A DNA stretch of 62,000 bases from Tubiluchus corallicola (GCA_030141605.1 JAQGDQ010000057.1:1-62000), one strand, 5' to 3'. Numbered from the stretch's first letter, positions 31,729-44,344 are shown. Notes: a model not told the origin generated them from the sequence alone. A program made the numbers and translations.

Positions 31729-33681
31729 TCATTTGCCATCTTCGTTAGATTCTTGTGTTTCCTCTAATTTCTCCTCGGTTTGTGCCTCTGGGTAAGCTTC
31801 TTCATCTTTTGCGGGTTTAGAATTAATTAACTCTTCATCCATCACGTTGTCATTAGCTTCTGCTTCAGTCTTGCCATCAGTTAGTTCTTCAGTAGAGAGA
31901 TCAACATCACCTACTTCTTCAGTAATATCTGCCAAATCATCAGATTTCTCTTCTCTAGGTTCTGTAATATCCTCTTCGGCATCCTCTTCATATCTGTCCT
32001 CATCATCGCTATTCTCTTTTTCTGCATCTGCTATAGGTTCTTCTGCATTAATTTTGGCCATTTCACCATCGTCAACTGTGTCACCACTTTCCTCTTTTTC
32101 CTGAAATGATGAATTCTCCAGTCACATCAACATTTAATTAACTCATGAGTTGTAGGGAAAATAAATTCAGTAAGATGAGTTCAGAACAACTGCATACTAA
32201 AGATTTTTATGATACACTAAGTTCTCATTGTAACAGACTAACTGGGATGAGGGAAAGTACTTTATAATATTTTATAGTGATGTGAACACAGCCATAAAAC
32301 CTATAGATTAAGCCTGTGCAACACAATAATCACAACATACATAGCCAGTCAAGAAGGTAAATGAATCATACACTGGGAGTTGCCCCATAATGCCTTGTGC
32401 TCACTGTCAAATACATCACCTGCCAACCTAAAGTCTGGTCTAGACACAGGCCATTGTTATACCGACTTGCCTGTTGTAACTAGAATGATAAATAATCTGA
32501 AATCTGTTAAAAGGAAACTGGACGATTTTTCATATCCTAGCACATTATGAAGTATGGTAAAAGTATACATCTTACTTAGCTATACGCTAATATGCTATAC
32601 ACTCTATGTGCTAACACGTGTGCACTGCATCATAACTGAACTGAAAGGTACAGTGCCTGTTTTGTATGCAATGCTATATCATTTCTATATCCATGGTACT
32701 GAACAATTACATTTCATTGTCGTGTTTCCACGTTAAATGCGGGAGTTCACTTTTACATGTATTTGGTTAGCGACAGTCGATTTTAGTCCACAAATCTGAC
32801 AGTAGGTGCTTATCAAACTCACATTTTCTTTAGAATATATTCTCATTCTGACGTGCCTCTCGACATTTTCTTCATGTTGCTTGACGAAAATTAGCTCTTC
32901 TTCTTTTTGCTGAAAAGCATGGATGGTACCATAATACAAAAGTTAGTAATAGTAGAGTAAATACAATTATGTAAATATACATACAACTGACTATCGCATT
33001 TCTAATCTACAAACTTACAATTTTCTTTTAAAACCACATTCAAGACATTCTCCTAGACTATAACACAGGAAGCAGGGGGATTTGAGTTCAGTCTGCGGAC
33101 AAGTCATACACAAAACTTTTCTGTGCCAATCAAGTGGAATTACTAGAAAAAAGCAGGGTTACAATGGGCTACCATCCATTACCCATTTTGTTGACCAAGC
33201 TTCTACAATGCTCAAGAATAGTGCGAAGCACAGTAATTTGGGCAGCGCTGAATGCATAATCAAATTTTCTTGTCTAAGTTGTTCACAATGCTTCTCTTTG
33301 CTGAATCATTTTTAAGGATTAAGGTGATACATGCACTGTCCACGCGAGTGGTTATGTTGAATTTGATTGAACTTTAGCCCTGAATAACAGCATCTGTTCC
33401 TTTTTTTAGTCTACACATGGTTAAACTTTGCATAATAAATGCATATCTGAATTTCATTTTTTATGAAACGAAAAGGCTGTTTTTATTAAGTAGGGTTACT
33501 TTCATTAGTTAAATCCAATTACCTTTAACAAACGATCCCGTTCATCTTTCTTGTGGTATAGCCATTGTGCCAGATACTCTATTGGATCAGCCGGGCGTTT
33601 AAGGCAAACTTCGGCTAATGCGATAGAAAGGAGATCGGTCAGTTGTTCCTGGATGTATCGTGAGTCATTCTGACTGTCCAT
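31729..33681 (-). CDS. Dpy-30-domain protein with acidic tail (DYDC-like)
   Basis: Three exons on the minus strand: 33681-33523 (start ATG at 33681-33679), 32909-32823 and 32100-31729 (stop at 31731-31729). Donors are GTAATT and GTGAGT, acceptors TTTTCAG and ATTTCAG, all phase 0, giving 205 residues. Residues about 9-53 form a Dpy-30 motif (LTDLLSIALAEVCLKRPADP followed by IEYLAQWLYHKKDERDRLLK), a dimerising, anchor-binding helix pair found in COMPASS and in ciliary proteins. Exon 2 begins QKEEELIFVKQHEENVERHV, a charged helix as in the vertebrate DYDC proteins. The last 123 residues are very rich in Glu and Asp and probably disordered. The frame is open upstream of the ATG to a possible acceptor (GTGCTTTTAAG), so the N-terminus may be longer. 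AK7 and NME5 also carry Dpy-30 motifs but need a kinase domain, absent here. Confidence 0.85.
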
Positions 33682-33901
33682 CACTTTATTTGTCCTATCA
33701 GTTACTCTCACAAAAATATCCTTAAAAGCACAAGTTTAATATAAGAATATTAGAAATCTGGCACTTTACAATGAATTGCGAGAATCGCTCAATGGATTCA
33801 TTGAATTTCCCAAATGGCTCATTTATAATTCATATACATGGCAGTTACACAGGAAGCAATTACAGTAATTACTTATAGCATGAATAAATAAAGAAACATT
33901 T

Positions 33902-34850
33902 CTTCCAACCAGGCCTGGCTCTACCAATAGGCAAACTAGGCAGTAGTCTAGAATGCCAAACTCTGGGAGTAATTCTTTAATTTTTAAGTTTAGCGTTACT
34001 ATAAGTAATATAGTATATAATATGTAATTGCTCAAGTGCAGAACACTTCACTGTAACAAATTGCTTGAGTTATTTTCTGTCTAAAAGTATAATTCATCCA
34101 TCTAATACATCTAATACTCTTCCTCCAGCAAAATACTTTCTATTTTTGCTTTACCTGGCTTCCTAAGATTAGATCATTGTATGCATATATTACTGATGTA
34201 TTACTCTGTTTCTACCCGTAGTTTATATTGTGTGCATAGAGCAGCAGAGAAAGCAACAATTCCTTCATTTAATAGAAAATCTTCTTGCAATAGCATTTGA
34301 CTAATTGTGGCAAATAAAATTATAAGAATCAAAGCCTTCAGAAGCATACTAAAGGAAACAAAGGCTACAAAAGCTGAGCGGATATTGAACAGCAAAAAGA
34401 TTCACTAGTGAAGTTTGCAGCTAAACCAGAGTTATGATTGCGAAGATGATAAAACAGGTTAGTGAAATGAATGTTTGTGAAAAAAGCAGTTAGTGTTTCA
34501 AAAATTTTCTGACGAAAAGGCTGAGTGAAAATCTATCCAAGAGTAGCAGAAATTACAGAAATTTTAATTGCTCCTGAAGTCCAGGATGTACAATGCAGCA
34601 TAAATTGAATTTCAGATGAAATCAACGCAAGCTGAAGATAGGCAATTAACTACAGTTAATTAGTACACTATAATAACATATATAAGATGTATAATAACAT
34701 GTATACATGTACCATTATACTTTATTTTATGCAACAAAAATTCAATTTTGTGGGTGGGGTGCATGGGGACCATGGGTAAAGGTTAATAGTTTAGGAGGGG
34801 CGCTAAAAATACTTTTGCCTAGGAAGTGAAACTACGTAGAGCCGATCCTT
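33902..34850. mobile_element. Relic DNA transposon, GGGCC-terminus type, element A
   Basis: The left end CAGGCCTGGCTCTACCAATA is followed by AGGCAAACTAGGCAG. The right end, read inverted, is GGATCGGCTCTACGTAG with CCTAGGCAAAAG. This shared GGCTCTA / CTAGGC terminal style resembles non-autonomous hAT-type elements known from many invertebrate genomes (inference from memory). No intact transposase frame was found inside. Confidence 0.5.
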
Positions 34851-35485
34851 CTTCCAGCTAGTTGAAGCAAAATTTAATGGTTTACCATCAAAAATACTCT
34901 AGTGGTTTATAACATTGAAACAAGTGTAAAAAGTGTGTGATGTCACATACTAAAAAGCTCCATACTAATAGTGCCATACATGTAATTCTGACTAATGAAT
35001 GAAATTTAAACAAATCAACATACGTACTGCAATTAATACATATACAAATAATATAATAAACTACAGACCCAAAATCACAACCTTTGCTGTCTTATTAGAT
35101 TTTAATGTTGTAGATTTAATATACAAGTAATACAGTGAAGTTTAAAAAAGTAAATTGTTGCAAGATACAGAAAACCCCGATTTCCTAACAACATCGTAAT
35201 CAAGTCACCCTCCAAAGCAGATAAAAACGTGACATTTATGCAACTTAATAATCATCATCAAATTCTCATTCTATCACCTGTTGACACTAAGGCATTACTA
35301 TTTATTAGCGCATTATCCTATCAGCAGCTAGCATAAGTTTATCTGTTCCTAAAGGCAGAGTTGGTTGGAGTTGTTGAACGTCCTTATTGATACTAGCTAT
35401 TAGTATTTTTATTATTTATTAAATATAACCACAACGATAATTACAGCATAGCACTTAAAATAATTTAATAACATATATAATAACG

Positions 35486-35620
35486 TATTATTATGTACAC
35501 AAAATGCCAAGCTGCAAATGACCCGTAGGAGTACTCAAGAAGTAATTACTTGTTGAGAGCACCCCAACAACTAATTAGTTCCCGAGTACCCCACGGGTCA
35601 TTTGTAGCTATCCAAGTTGT
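35486..35620 (+). repeat. Dispersed hairpin repeat, copy 2
   Basis: Inverted arms AATGACCCGTAGGAGTACTC and GAGTACCCCACGGGTCATT flank a centre containing AAGAAGTAATTACTTGTTGA. The left half matches 14396-14468 in the opposite orientation. The combination of inverted arms and a second copy indicates a small non-autonomous mobile element. Confidence 0.7.
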
Positions 35621-35786
35621 TAATGGTTTGCCAGGTATTTTTTGCAAGAGTTTAAGACTTCTTCTATAGTGATTCTTACTGGTGTTTTACTTGTTAATCT
35701 CAGGCGGTAAAACAAAACTAAAAATCACTAATTCCAATGACGAACATTTGTTTACAACGGTTACAGGAAACGTCACCGGATTTCAA

Positions 35787-35821
35787 TGCGCATGCTCGGC
35801 TCTCTTGGTTACTATGGAAAT
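35787..35821 (+). promoter_or_regulatory. Candidate promoter motifs: NRF1-like and X-box-like
   Basis: TGCGCATGC at 35787-35795 resembles the NRF1 half-palindrome. GTTACTATGGAAAT at 35808-35821 resembles an RFX X-box (GTTRCCATGGYAAC), with a good left half and a weak right half. Both lie about 100-130 bp upstream of the EF-hand start codon. X-boxes drive many ciliary genes, but one imperfect match is weak evidence. Confidence 0.35.
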
Positions 35822-35918
35822 TGCGAAGCTACACGAAGTTTTTTCATAGTTACACTTGATTCCTGTCCAATGTTTTTGATAAGACGATTTTGGGAAATCT
35901 AGGCGCAGAAATTAACAA

Positions 35919-38900
35919 ATGGGGTTAAAGTTTACTTTTCCGCTGGTAGTGCAACCACTTATTTATGAACCTCACAGTTATTTTAATTCTAATGGTACGA
36001 GTGGCTTTTGATTGATGTCTGTTAATAGTTAATCTAAATGATTATATTTATGGTCTGTTGATAGAATTCATGTATTTAGAGTGCTCATTTTATAAAAAAA
36101 ACTTACAGATTTGAGATTTTTTGCGTTTTTCCTAAACTGATTTTGGCTTGAATCTAATATTAGTCTTATATCACTTAAGTCAAGCATGTTCAGTGCCATG
36201 TTGCACCACGAACACTGTCATTGAAAATCCAGACATTCCAATGGTACAGCCGCCGATCTCAATTGAACTGAAAAGTTAAATAAAACAATTTCACATTTTC
36301 AAACCGGCACATCATTGCAATTTGGAATAATTATTTTAATTTTTCAGTTCTGTTGAGAATGACAGCTGGACTATCAAAAAGTTTTGATCTGAATAAAGCG
36401 GTATACTGTAGCGGATAGCCCTATAGGCTGAAGCCTAAGGCCCGGGATTAAAAGGGGCCCGGCAAAATAAAACGAAAAAAATTTTTTTTGTAAAAAAAAA
36501 ATAAATTGACAAAAGAGCAAGGGCCCGCCAAAATAAAATATAGAAAAAAGTCAGTTATAATTTCTGAAAAGTCCATTTTTTTCAACATATCTGACTCAAT
36601 ATGCATCAATGATAAATTGTTTAATTTATACAGTCCTAGTCCACAACTCAAGGATCAAGAAGATATAATTTTTATCACAATCAGTGGGCAAAAACTCACA
36701 AAATTAAACAAACTTACAAACGACGAGAGCTCCACAAAAACACGTCAGCTCAGCAGTGTAGCAACATTTAAAAGGCCCGTTCCAAGCTCAAGCCTAAGGC
36801 CCATAAAATCATAATCCGCCGCTGGCGGTATAAGTTTGTAATTAAGCTTAGAGGTACTTTTAAATTTCTTATACAGTTCAGTTATATGTATGGACACTGT
36901 AAGCTGGTATCCAGGCTAGTAAATTATCAGTTTGTTGTGTCAAGCCAGGAATCTAGCAAATTCTCAAGATAAACTTCTGAGATGAAACTAAATTGGCAGT
37001 GCTGCATGTGTCTTAGCTACATTCAAATGTAGACTCCATACATCCAATACAGCTATCCAATTTGAATGAGGCAAACTGCTGAAGACAATCTGATGAATGT
37101 AACTGCGCAAAAGTGAGTTTCTGAAGATAGTACAGGCAAAGAAACTGCCCACAAGAGATTTTCCTGGTAGTTACCCCTCTGTTTATACGAACCCGGCATT
37201 GTTTAACCTCAGTCCCTAAGTTCATATACCATAATCACTTTGGTAGTCCCTCACTTTTCAGCCTGTACTTACTAGTTGCTACTGTTATATTAGCTTAATT
37301 TAAAAAAAAACTGAAAATAGCAAGAGTTGAAAATCTGGCTTTCATTATTAGCTCCGTCCTGATTCCTATACATAATCATAACTTTCAAGTTATATGTCAC
37401 TTTAAGGAAAACCTGCCATTATAATCGCTCGCTTCCAATGATCTTGGTGATCCTATGTCTTGTTCATTAATTCAACAGATTCATTAATATGTCTGCATTT
37501 ATTAAATAGATGTGTCTGTTTAACAATGTCTCCATAACAGTTCTACAGTTTTGACTGTCAATATTTTATTGATTGGAGATATTAAGTTATGAATAATGTA
37601 CTGAAAAAAAAACAATAAAATAATAACTTATTATAGTACAATGTTCTTAACATGTTGTACATTACAATTTTTCATTTAGGCAAAAGAATAAAATCATTTG
37701 ATAAAAACAGATTACCAAATCCCTATGAAGCCATAATGCAAGAGTTCTGTGCGGGCATGATACAAGAACGCAAAGCTGTAAAAAGAGCAAAGAAGAGATT
37801 TCAAGGTTTGTACTCCCACAGTTATCCATTACTTATATATTATATATGGTCAAGTGATTGTTCATACATTATAATTTTGTACAACAGAAAAGGTAAGAAG
37901 GATGAAGGTTGAGGGAGGAAAAAGAAAAGGAGAGAGTGAGAGAATCACAGAAAGAGATATGGACAGAGAGAGTCAGGTATCTGAGTAGGGTCGGTTTTAA
38001 GCCAATCTGACAGATTGCTTCAAATTAGGCCCTGCCCTAAGAAGCCCCCTTTCACACACTCAAATTGAGGACTCTATGATGAATTAATAAGCATCCGGTG
38101 TAAACGATGATTTTTGATACTGTGAGCGCAGTAAAACCATTCAGTCTGACATTGCATATCTATGTTTCATGTTCTTTGCTGATCGTTTATTCATTTGTTT
38201 TGTAATTTCAGTTTACCATCTGTTTTTAGAAGGTACATGCACAAACAGTACATGAGTAATTATCTTGACTTGTAACAAAACATTTAATATTTCATACAGG
38301 TTTTTAATTTCTAGTACATACCATTGTTGGGTAATGGTGGAGCTTCAAGCTTTCAGTGTGTTTTGGCTGTGAGTGGAGTACTACACGAAGCATAAACCAT
38401 CAATGTTCAGCTTTCCTAGGGTAAAGGGCACCACTAACAATTTTCTAATTAGGCCCAGCACTTCCTACCACTGGCCCTGTATCTGAGTGTTTATACTTTA
38501 TAGTAGTTAGTGAAATTCTGAGAGAGCAAGAGCAAGTGGGAAAATGCACGGAAATGACAATGAAAAGTAGTAGAAGTGAATGCACCATCAGTAAAATTTT
38601 AATTAATTTAAGTTTAACCTTATGAAACTTACAGTCCTATGTTTAATTCCTACATAACAGTAACATGAATCTTCTGTAGAAGCCAATTTGCACAGCATAA
38701 GGGACAAGTATCCTAATTGGGATGACAACTTTATTCTGGACACAAAAGCAAAGTTTCAGACATTTGATACCAATCAAGATGGAGTTATCGATTTTCTTGA
38801 ACTGTAAGTCATGTTTGTATCTTTGTTTTAATTAGCTGAAAGAAAAAATCTGTCTAATACGCTGTCTTTCTTTCTTGCTAGTTACGTATTTAATATTAAT

Positions 38901-41887
38901 TGTGAATGTCTGAGTATATAAAACAGTAATTATTAAATGAGGATGATCACGAATCATGGACTGAATGATCAAACCTAACATAAGTTAACTGAGTTTTACC
39001 TGGTTTTGCATTCAAACGCTCATTCACTCAGTGACACAGATTATGCAGCCTGTATGTTATTTCAAAGACACATTATAAAACAAAAACACCCCTGTAAATT
39101 CCGAAATCCTACTTTCTAATTCAAATACCTATCTGTTTCCTGTGCAAAATCTATAAATGTAAATGCCACACTCCGAATCTTTGAGTTCAGTGGTTGCTAA
39201 AAATGGGTCAAATGCCAAACAGGGCAAACCTGCTCAGGACTGTCCTTCCAGGATTTGCCGTCCAACTGTTTTAGGCATCAATGTAAGAGTCTAATAACCC
39301 TCAAAGGTTACCCTGAGCAAACCTCAAAGGTACATCGCTTTTTATGTTTTGTGTTTAACCAGATACCTGTTCAGTTCAATCATAAAGGTTCTTTAACATT
39401 TCCAAAATGTTAGCAGTTTGATGTTTTTTCAAAGTTTACTCTTTTATTCAACAACTAGTTAGTCAACCATTTTGGTCAGGTCTTATGCTGCCATTTTAAT
39501 GCTGGCTTAGCGGCTCCCACTCATCTGGTTTGGTAATCAATTTTCAAGACATGGCGTTAGAACCGAGGCCTCTCACCCACAACAGCTCTGGTTCAAACCG
39601 TCCAGGGGTTAATGCAGCTACCCTGGTGGCGAGATCCTGATGGCAGAACAATATGTACCAATGAAGTTTCATTAATAAATGATGTTTTTTTTATAATAAT
39701 TAGTTTAGATGCTCCCCAAAGGTGCTTGCCAAGTAAAGAGAAAAATAAAAAGAGTAAAAAGTAAAGAAAAAACTAATGTACCCCTCACTATCAGTAAGTT
39801 GCATCACATGGAACAAGATGACTGGTAGGGACAGCATTTAGAAACAGTTAGCAAGATATGAACTGTGTAACATCGATTCTCCACCAGATTTGCACACACA
39901 GTATTAGTTTTACAGATCTATCATTTCTTCGCTTTAGGAGCCAAGCGATGGATGAATGGGGTGATACAACAGGTACAGAAGCAAGAAGGAAGGTCTTTGA
40001 CCATGTGAATACAGATCACAGTGACGGCATTGATTTTGACCAGTTTTGTGTGGTAAGTGTAACTACAAATAAAAAAAATTTTCAGTACTGTGTTAACCTT
40101 GGTCTATCTCATTTCTTATACATGTACTTGAGAAAATGCTACTGTAGTCTAAGCAGCAGACTAAATATAATATAGTATAACACAATAACATAACATAATA
40201 TAAGACAACACAACATATCGTAACACAACACAACCCAACATAACATAACATAATAAAATTGCCTACACTCTGTTGTGGGTTCAGCTGTGTATTTTAAATT
40301 GAATTTTTTTTAATTGTGGAACACTGTTCTAACTTTCATACGACACTGTAAATTTTATATGTTTTTGTCTCATTTTTGTACACGGTAATTTCAGTACTTT
40401 TAGTATAGTTTTAGTCATTGTAAATATTTTAACTGTATGTCTTTATTGCTTATGCTGAAATAAATAGCAGTAATAAAATGAAATAAATAAACATACTACT
40501 GATTGTATTTGCATTCAACGAACAATGTTGATCATATGTAATCACATTAAGAAAAACAATTGCTTGACAGTACCTGAAATTCTGTAGTAGACCAGGACAA
40601 AAACACTAAGTGAAACTTTAAAACCTATTGGTTGTGATACGTCTAGTTAAGCAAAAAGTTGGTGCATCATCTCCATAAATTTCTGTTTCATCTCCAATTA
40701 AGGAGATCCCAGGGCCGTCTTAACGCATAGGCACACTGGGCAGTGGCCTGGGGACCCATGCTAATCTATGTAGCAACTACCTGTCAATAAATCCATACTA
40801 TATCATACTAAATTATAAATATTTGTTATTATGCTACAAGTGGACAATGGCATTTGCCGTAATGTTTTTATGTACCATTATGTAAAAATACAAACATTTT
40901 TGTGTTTATCAAAGCTCATGTTATAATTATTGCTCAAACATTTGTGTTGCTTAATCTTTGCTGTGCAGTATTTTTTCAACATTTAAACACTGTTTCTGTT
41001 GGAAGTACATTACCAATACAGTAAATATGTTTAATTTTATTGACCATTTACATTTTTATTACTGTGAGTGGTGTGTAGGTAAGGACCCCGCTGCAATGCT
41101 TTGCCAGGGGGTGTATAATGCCGTTAAGGTCTAGAGGGTTGTCAAGCCAGTTGACAGATTAAATTGGTAATTTTTCCCATGTGAAATTGGTGTATTTTCT
41201 GTTTGAACCCAATTCTTAATTGTTAGTACTGAAGTGTTTAAAATTTTGTTTTAATGTCAATGTCTAATTTCTGACATATTAGAACATTTAAGATTTGAAA
41301 GTTGTGTAGATGACTCCGATTGGCTGATTCAGTTACAAATAAGGACTCTGGTGAAAGCCGGAAAACATGCTGTAATAATAAGTAGTAATGGCACAGGCAA
41401 CATTCCCTTTTTATGGGAGATCCAGCATGGTGTCTTGTACCTATGAGTCACTATCTATTTTATTGTACTAGAAATAAATATGAAGTTCAGGCTTTTTGCC
41501 ACTGACTGCCATTCTACATTCTTAAAAGTTTTCTTGATCTGTGTAAATTTGAATATTAAATGAATCCACATTTAGTTTAAAATATTACAGATGGCAGAGT
41601 ATTGTCATACAACCAGTAGCAGTAGCATTTTATGATTTTTTGCAGAAGATTCTTAACACATAGGCATTTTAGGCTGTCAAGTGGATAGCATACAGGCATC
41701 TTGCCTTTCACTTAAACTTAGCAGAACTTACTTTTTATCATTTTTTCAGCTAGTGGACAACATCAAGGAGAAAAGAGAAGATGAAGCAGCAGAAGCGCTA
41801 GCACCAATCATCGAATACGGAGCTGATGGTATACATGCTATGAGACAGTTGTACATTGAAGACCAACTGTATCATGGATTATTCTAG
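35919..41887 (+). CDS. EF-hand protein, 192 residues
   Basis: Five exons: 35919-35994, 37680-37805, 38680-38803, 39938-40052, 41750-41887 (stop TAG 41885-41887). Phases agree at all junctions. The protein opens MGLKFTFPLVVQPLIYEPHS, then KSFDKNRLPNPYEAIMQEF and a basic helix ERKAVKRAKKRFQ. One canonical EF-hand loop (DTNQDGVIDFLE) is followed by a second, degenerate loop (NTDHSDGIDFDQ, with Asn at position 1, no Gly at position 6 and Gln at position 12), so probably one Ca2+ site. The C-terminus ends MRQLYIEDQLYHGLF, conserved-looking and uncharacterised. No signal peptide or membrane segment. I do not recognise the exact family; the first exon is assigned by phase and composition and is the least certain. 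Confidence 0.8.
36413..36828. mobile_element. Relic DNA transposon, GGGCC-terminus type, element B
   Basis: The left end GCGGATAGCCCTATAGGCTG is followed by AAGCCTAAGGCCCGGGA. The right end, read inverted, starts GCGGATTATGATTTTATGGG with CCTTAGGCTTGAGC. It is in the first EF-hand intron. No coding capacity is evident. Confidence 0.5.
37985..38472. mobile_element. Relic DNA transposon, GGGCC-terminus type, element C
   Basis: The left end TAGGGTCGGTTTTAAGCCAA leads to AATTAGGCCCTGCCC. The right end, read inverted, is TACAGGGCCAGTGGTAGGAA leading to GGGCCTAATTAG. It is in the second EF-hand intron, and boundaries are approximate. Confidence 0.45.
39503..39685 (+). repeat. Possible tRNA-derived SINE
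   Basis: TGGCTTAGCGGCTCCC resembles a pol III A box and GGTTCAAACCGTC resembles a B box about 80 bp downstream, wider than in a tRNA. The tail ends in an AT-rich run (TTCATTAATAAATGATG). It is in an EF-hand intron, and only one copy was noticed. Confidence 0.3.
40165..40258. repeat. (AACAT)n-like microsatellite
   Basis: Imperfect ACATA / ACACA pentamers (CATAACATAATATAAGACAA, ACAACATAACATAACATAAT) in an EF-hand intron. Confidence 0.8.
40708..41142. mobile_element. Relic DNA transposon, GGGCC-terminus type, element D
   Basis: The left end AGGGCCGTCTTAACGCATAG leads to CAGTGGCCTGGGGACCC. The right end, read inverted, is AGACCTTAACGGCATTATAC leading to GCAGCGGGGTCC. It is in the last EF-hand intron. 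Confidence 0.5.
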
Positions 41888-42483
41888 AATGTGTCTTACA
41901 CAATTACAAAATAACAAACAGTATGGTTTTCTGCTTTTCCATGTTTAACATAATTTATTAAATCTGTATTGATTATTATTTACAATGCTACTTTTTTACT
42001 ACTATTTTTAAATTTCAAAAAGTGATTAATACATGTTTTCACATTTCATTAACTATAGTCAGAAAAAATATTGCTTAACATGTTATGTTTTAGAAAATAA
42101 TTGCCAAAATTTTCAGTAATACAAATTGCTTTTGAATTTTATTATTGTCACAATCTATGGTTGGATTAGACAAGCAAATATAAATTAGAAGTAATTAAAC
42201 AATGCATTTGAAGGCAATATCAAGAAACCTATAAAACAACATTTTCTCAACTATATAAAGCAAATCGACTATATCACAGTTTCGCAGTTCTTTTTGGGCT
42301 TCGCTACAAAATTATCAGTGATTACTAGTTATTACATCTGCACTGAAACATCGTTGCTCGGACAATTCAATAGCTCCAAGCTAATGTCAAATTAAAGAAA
42401 CCGAGTTCACTGGTCAGTAAGTGAGAGGCAAGCAATGCAGACTGTAGACATGGTCTAGTAGGTCAGATTCAAGTCATGTTAAC

Positions 42484-42836
42484 GTGAATGCCAGAACGTG
42501 TGACCCATCATCAGTATGTTGGGATGAAGAACCAAAATTTTCGTATTCCATTACTTATCGCAGAAGATCAGGAAATGACCATTTTAATTATTATACTGAA
42601 CATGAATTCAAGACTGTGTCCAGGCTTGCATCAAAATTAAACGTTAAAATAGAAGTTAGTGAAACTGACCAAGTACAGCCATACGGCACACGTACAGTGT
42701 ATTTCAAAATATGGATACATAATCATGAACATATCAGTTGTTCAAATGTCATATTACTGAAACTGATTAAGTAATGCTATATGGCATTCGTACAGTGTAT
42801 TTTAAAACATGGATACTTAATCTTGAACATACCAGT
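42484..42836 (+). pseudogene. Possible relic coding fragment with a 98-bp internal duplication
   Basis: A 96-codon open frame (DEEPKFSYSITYRRRSGNDH, later TRTVYFKIWIHNHEH) has protein-like composition with alternating hydrophobic residues typical of a beta-sandwich domain. Its last part is duplicated: the segment from 42661 recurs from 42759 (98-bp offset) with many changes and an in-frame stop. No start codon context or splice support. Function unknown; it could be an exon of an unrecognised gene or a decayed copy. Confidence 0.3.
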
Positions 42837-44204
42837 AGAACACAAAGAAAACAATGCTGCATTAACACTCACTTTCAACTGGTTTGAGTCCGCTCATTCC
42901 CCAAATGAATGATAAAGTCCAACAGGTACATTTGCAGTCTGACTTCCTGAGCATTGTTTGTGACGTGAAAACCAGGTACACCTGCTTTCTCTAATGTTAC
43001 CTGTTGATCACTCACCTGTTCAAAAACACACACAGGTTAGTACTTTGCTAACGATGACTGCAGAATGTTCGAAAAGGAGCGGGAGAAACATGCCGATATG
43101 CTAAAGAAATGAACATGGACGTTTGTATTGTGACATCATAATGATGTAAAAATAAATAAGTAATTTACTTGGAAATGCAATTATACAATTGGTTTTCAGA
43201 ATCATTGAAAAAACATACAGTTAATATTAATGATTATCATGCAACAGCATGTATATATCATTATAACCTTTCACGAAAGATCAGTAAAAGCTGCAAAATT
43301 CTGATATTACTAATGGTAATAATTTGAACCGAATAAAAATGTTAAGAACTTTAAAAACAAACATTAAAATTTACTATTAGTGTTTATGTATCTTGTTTTG
43401 TTGTCACATAAAATTTTAGCCTAAAAATAACAAGGATCATAATCCACATGGTGATATAAATTTAACTACAATAAGTTGTGGAAATTAAAATGGAAAAATA
43501 CATAACCGACATGATTGCTGACTGACTAGTTAATTGATGTGATTGACCAACTCGCTTGCTTACTCATTCTCTGATTCACGGATTGGATGACTAGCTGGGT
43601 GACTGACTTATAAACTGACTGACTAACAGACTAAACAAAAGCAGCAATTGGCAGACTTACTGAATGGTGGTTAGGTTGATTCGGTGACCAAATGGCAGAC
43701 TGAAGAATGTTTGATTAAGCGTGTGACTGAGTCACAAACTGACTAAATTGCCTGACTCAAGCAATGAACGTCAAATTCAATTGGTGGCTGGAGTAGCTCA
43801 CTAATAAACTACCTGATTGACTGATAAACTGCCTGGAAAATGCATTAATTATAATTCTTTACTTCAGAGTGAGGGACTAACTGGGAAACTCAATGACCAG
43901 CTAAGCTAGTTGGTTTGCAAATTATTTAACTTATTAGCGCTTGTAATATATTTTAGATTAAGGTTGTAACCTTGATTAAAACTGTGCATAAGCGCTGTAT
44001 CAAAAATACACAACAACAAGAGCAGTTCCAGTATTCTATACGTACTATCTGTCCACTACACACTATGAAAGGAGGATCTAGCTTGCACAAGTCATAGTTA
44101 TATTTATAAGACAAATCTTCAAGTGGACTTCAACGCAACTCAAGAAATTCGTCGAGGACTATGTTGAGCTGACAGTGCTGTTCTGGTTACGTGTGACACT
44201 GACT

Positions 44205-44214
44205 GCGCATGCGC
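44205..44214. promoter_or_regulatory. Perfect NRF1-type palindrome GCGCATGCGC
   Basis: This 10-bp palindrome lies about 200 bp upstream of the receptor start codon, in an otherwise AT-rich region. It matches the NRF1 core consensus exactly, which makes it a reasonable core-promoter marker, although binding is inferred. Confidence 0.45.
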
Positions 44215-44344
44215 GTAGTAGCTGCAACATAACTGAAACCCCCAGTAATGTTGATAAAAGCTCATATTATACGACGGACGTGCCAACACTGTTTGCATTT
44301 GTTGTCACTGTGCATATAAATTTAGATCGTCCATTGTGACGTAG

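Larger units (their letters stand above)
33682..35918. other. Intergenic region between divergent Dpy-30 and EF-hand genes
   Basis: The two genes are transcribed away from each other from this 2.2-kb stretch. It holds a relic transposon (33902-34850), a dispersed hairpin repeat (35486-35620) and a probable promoter for the EF-hand gene near 35770-35900. No other exon was recognised. Confidence 0.6.
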
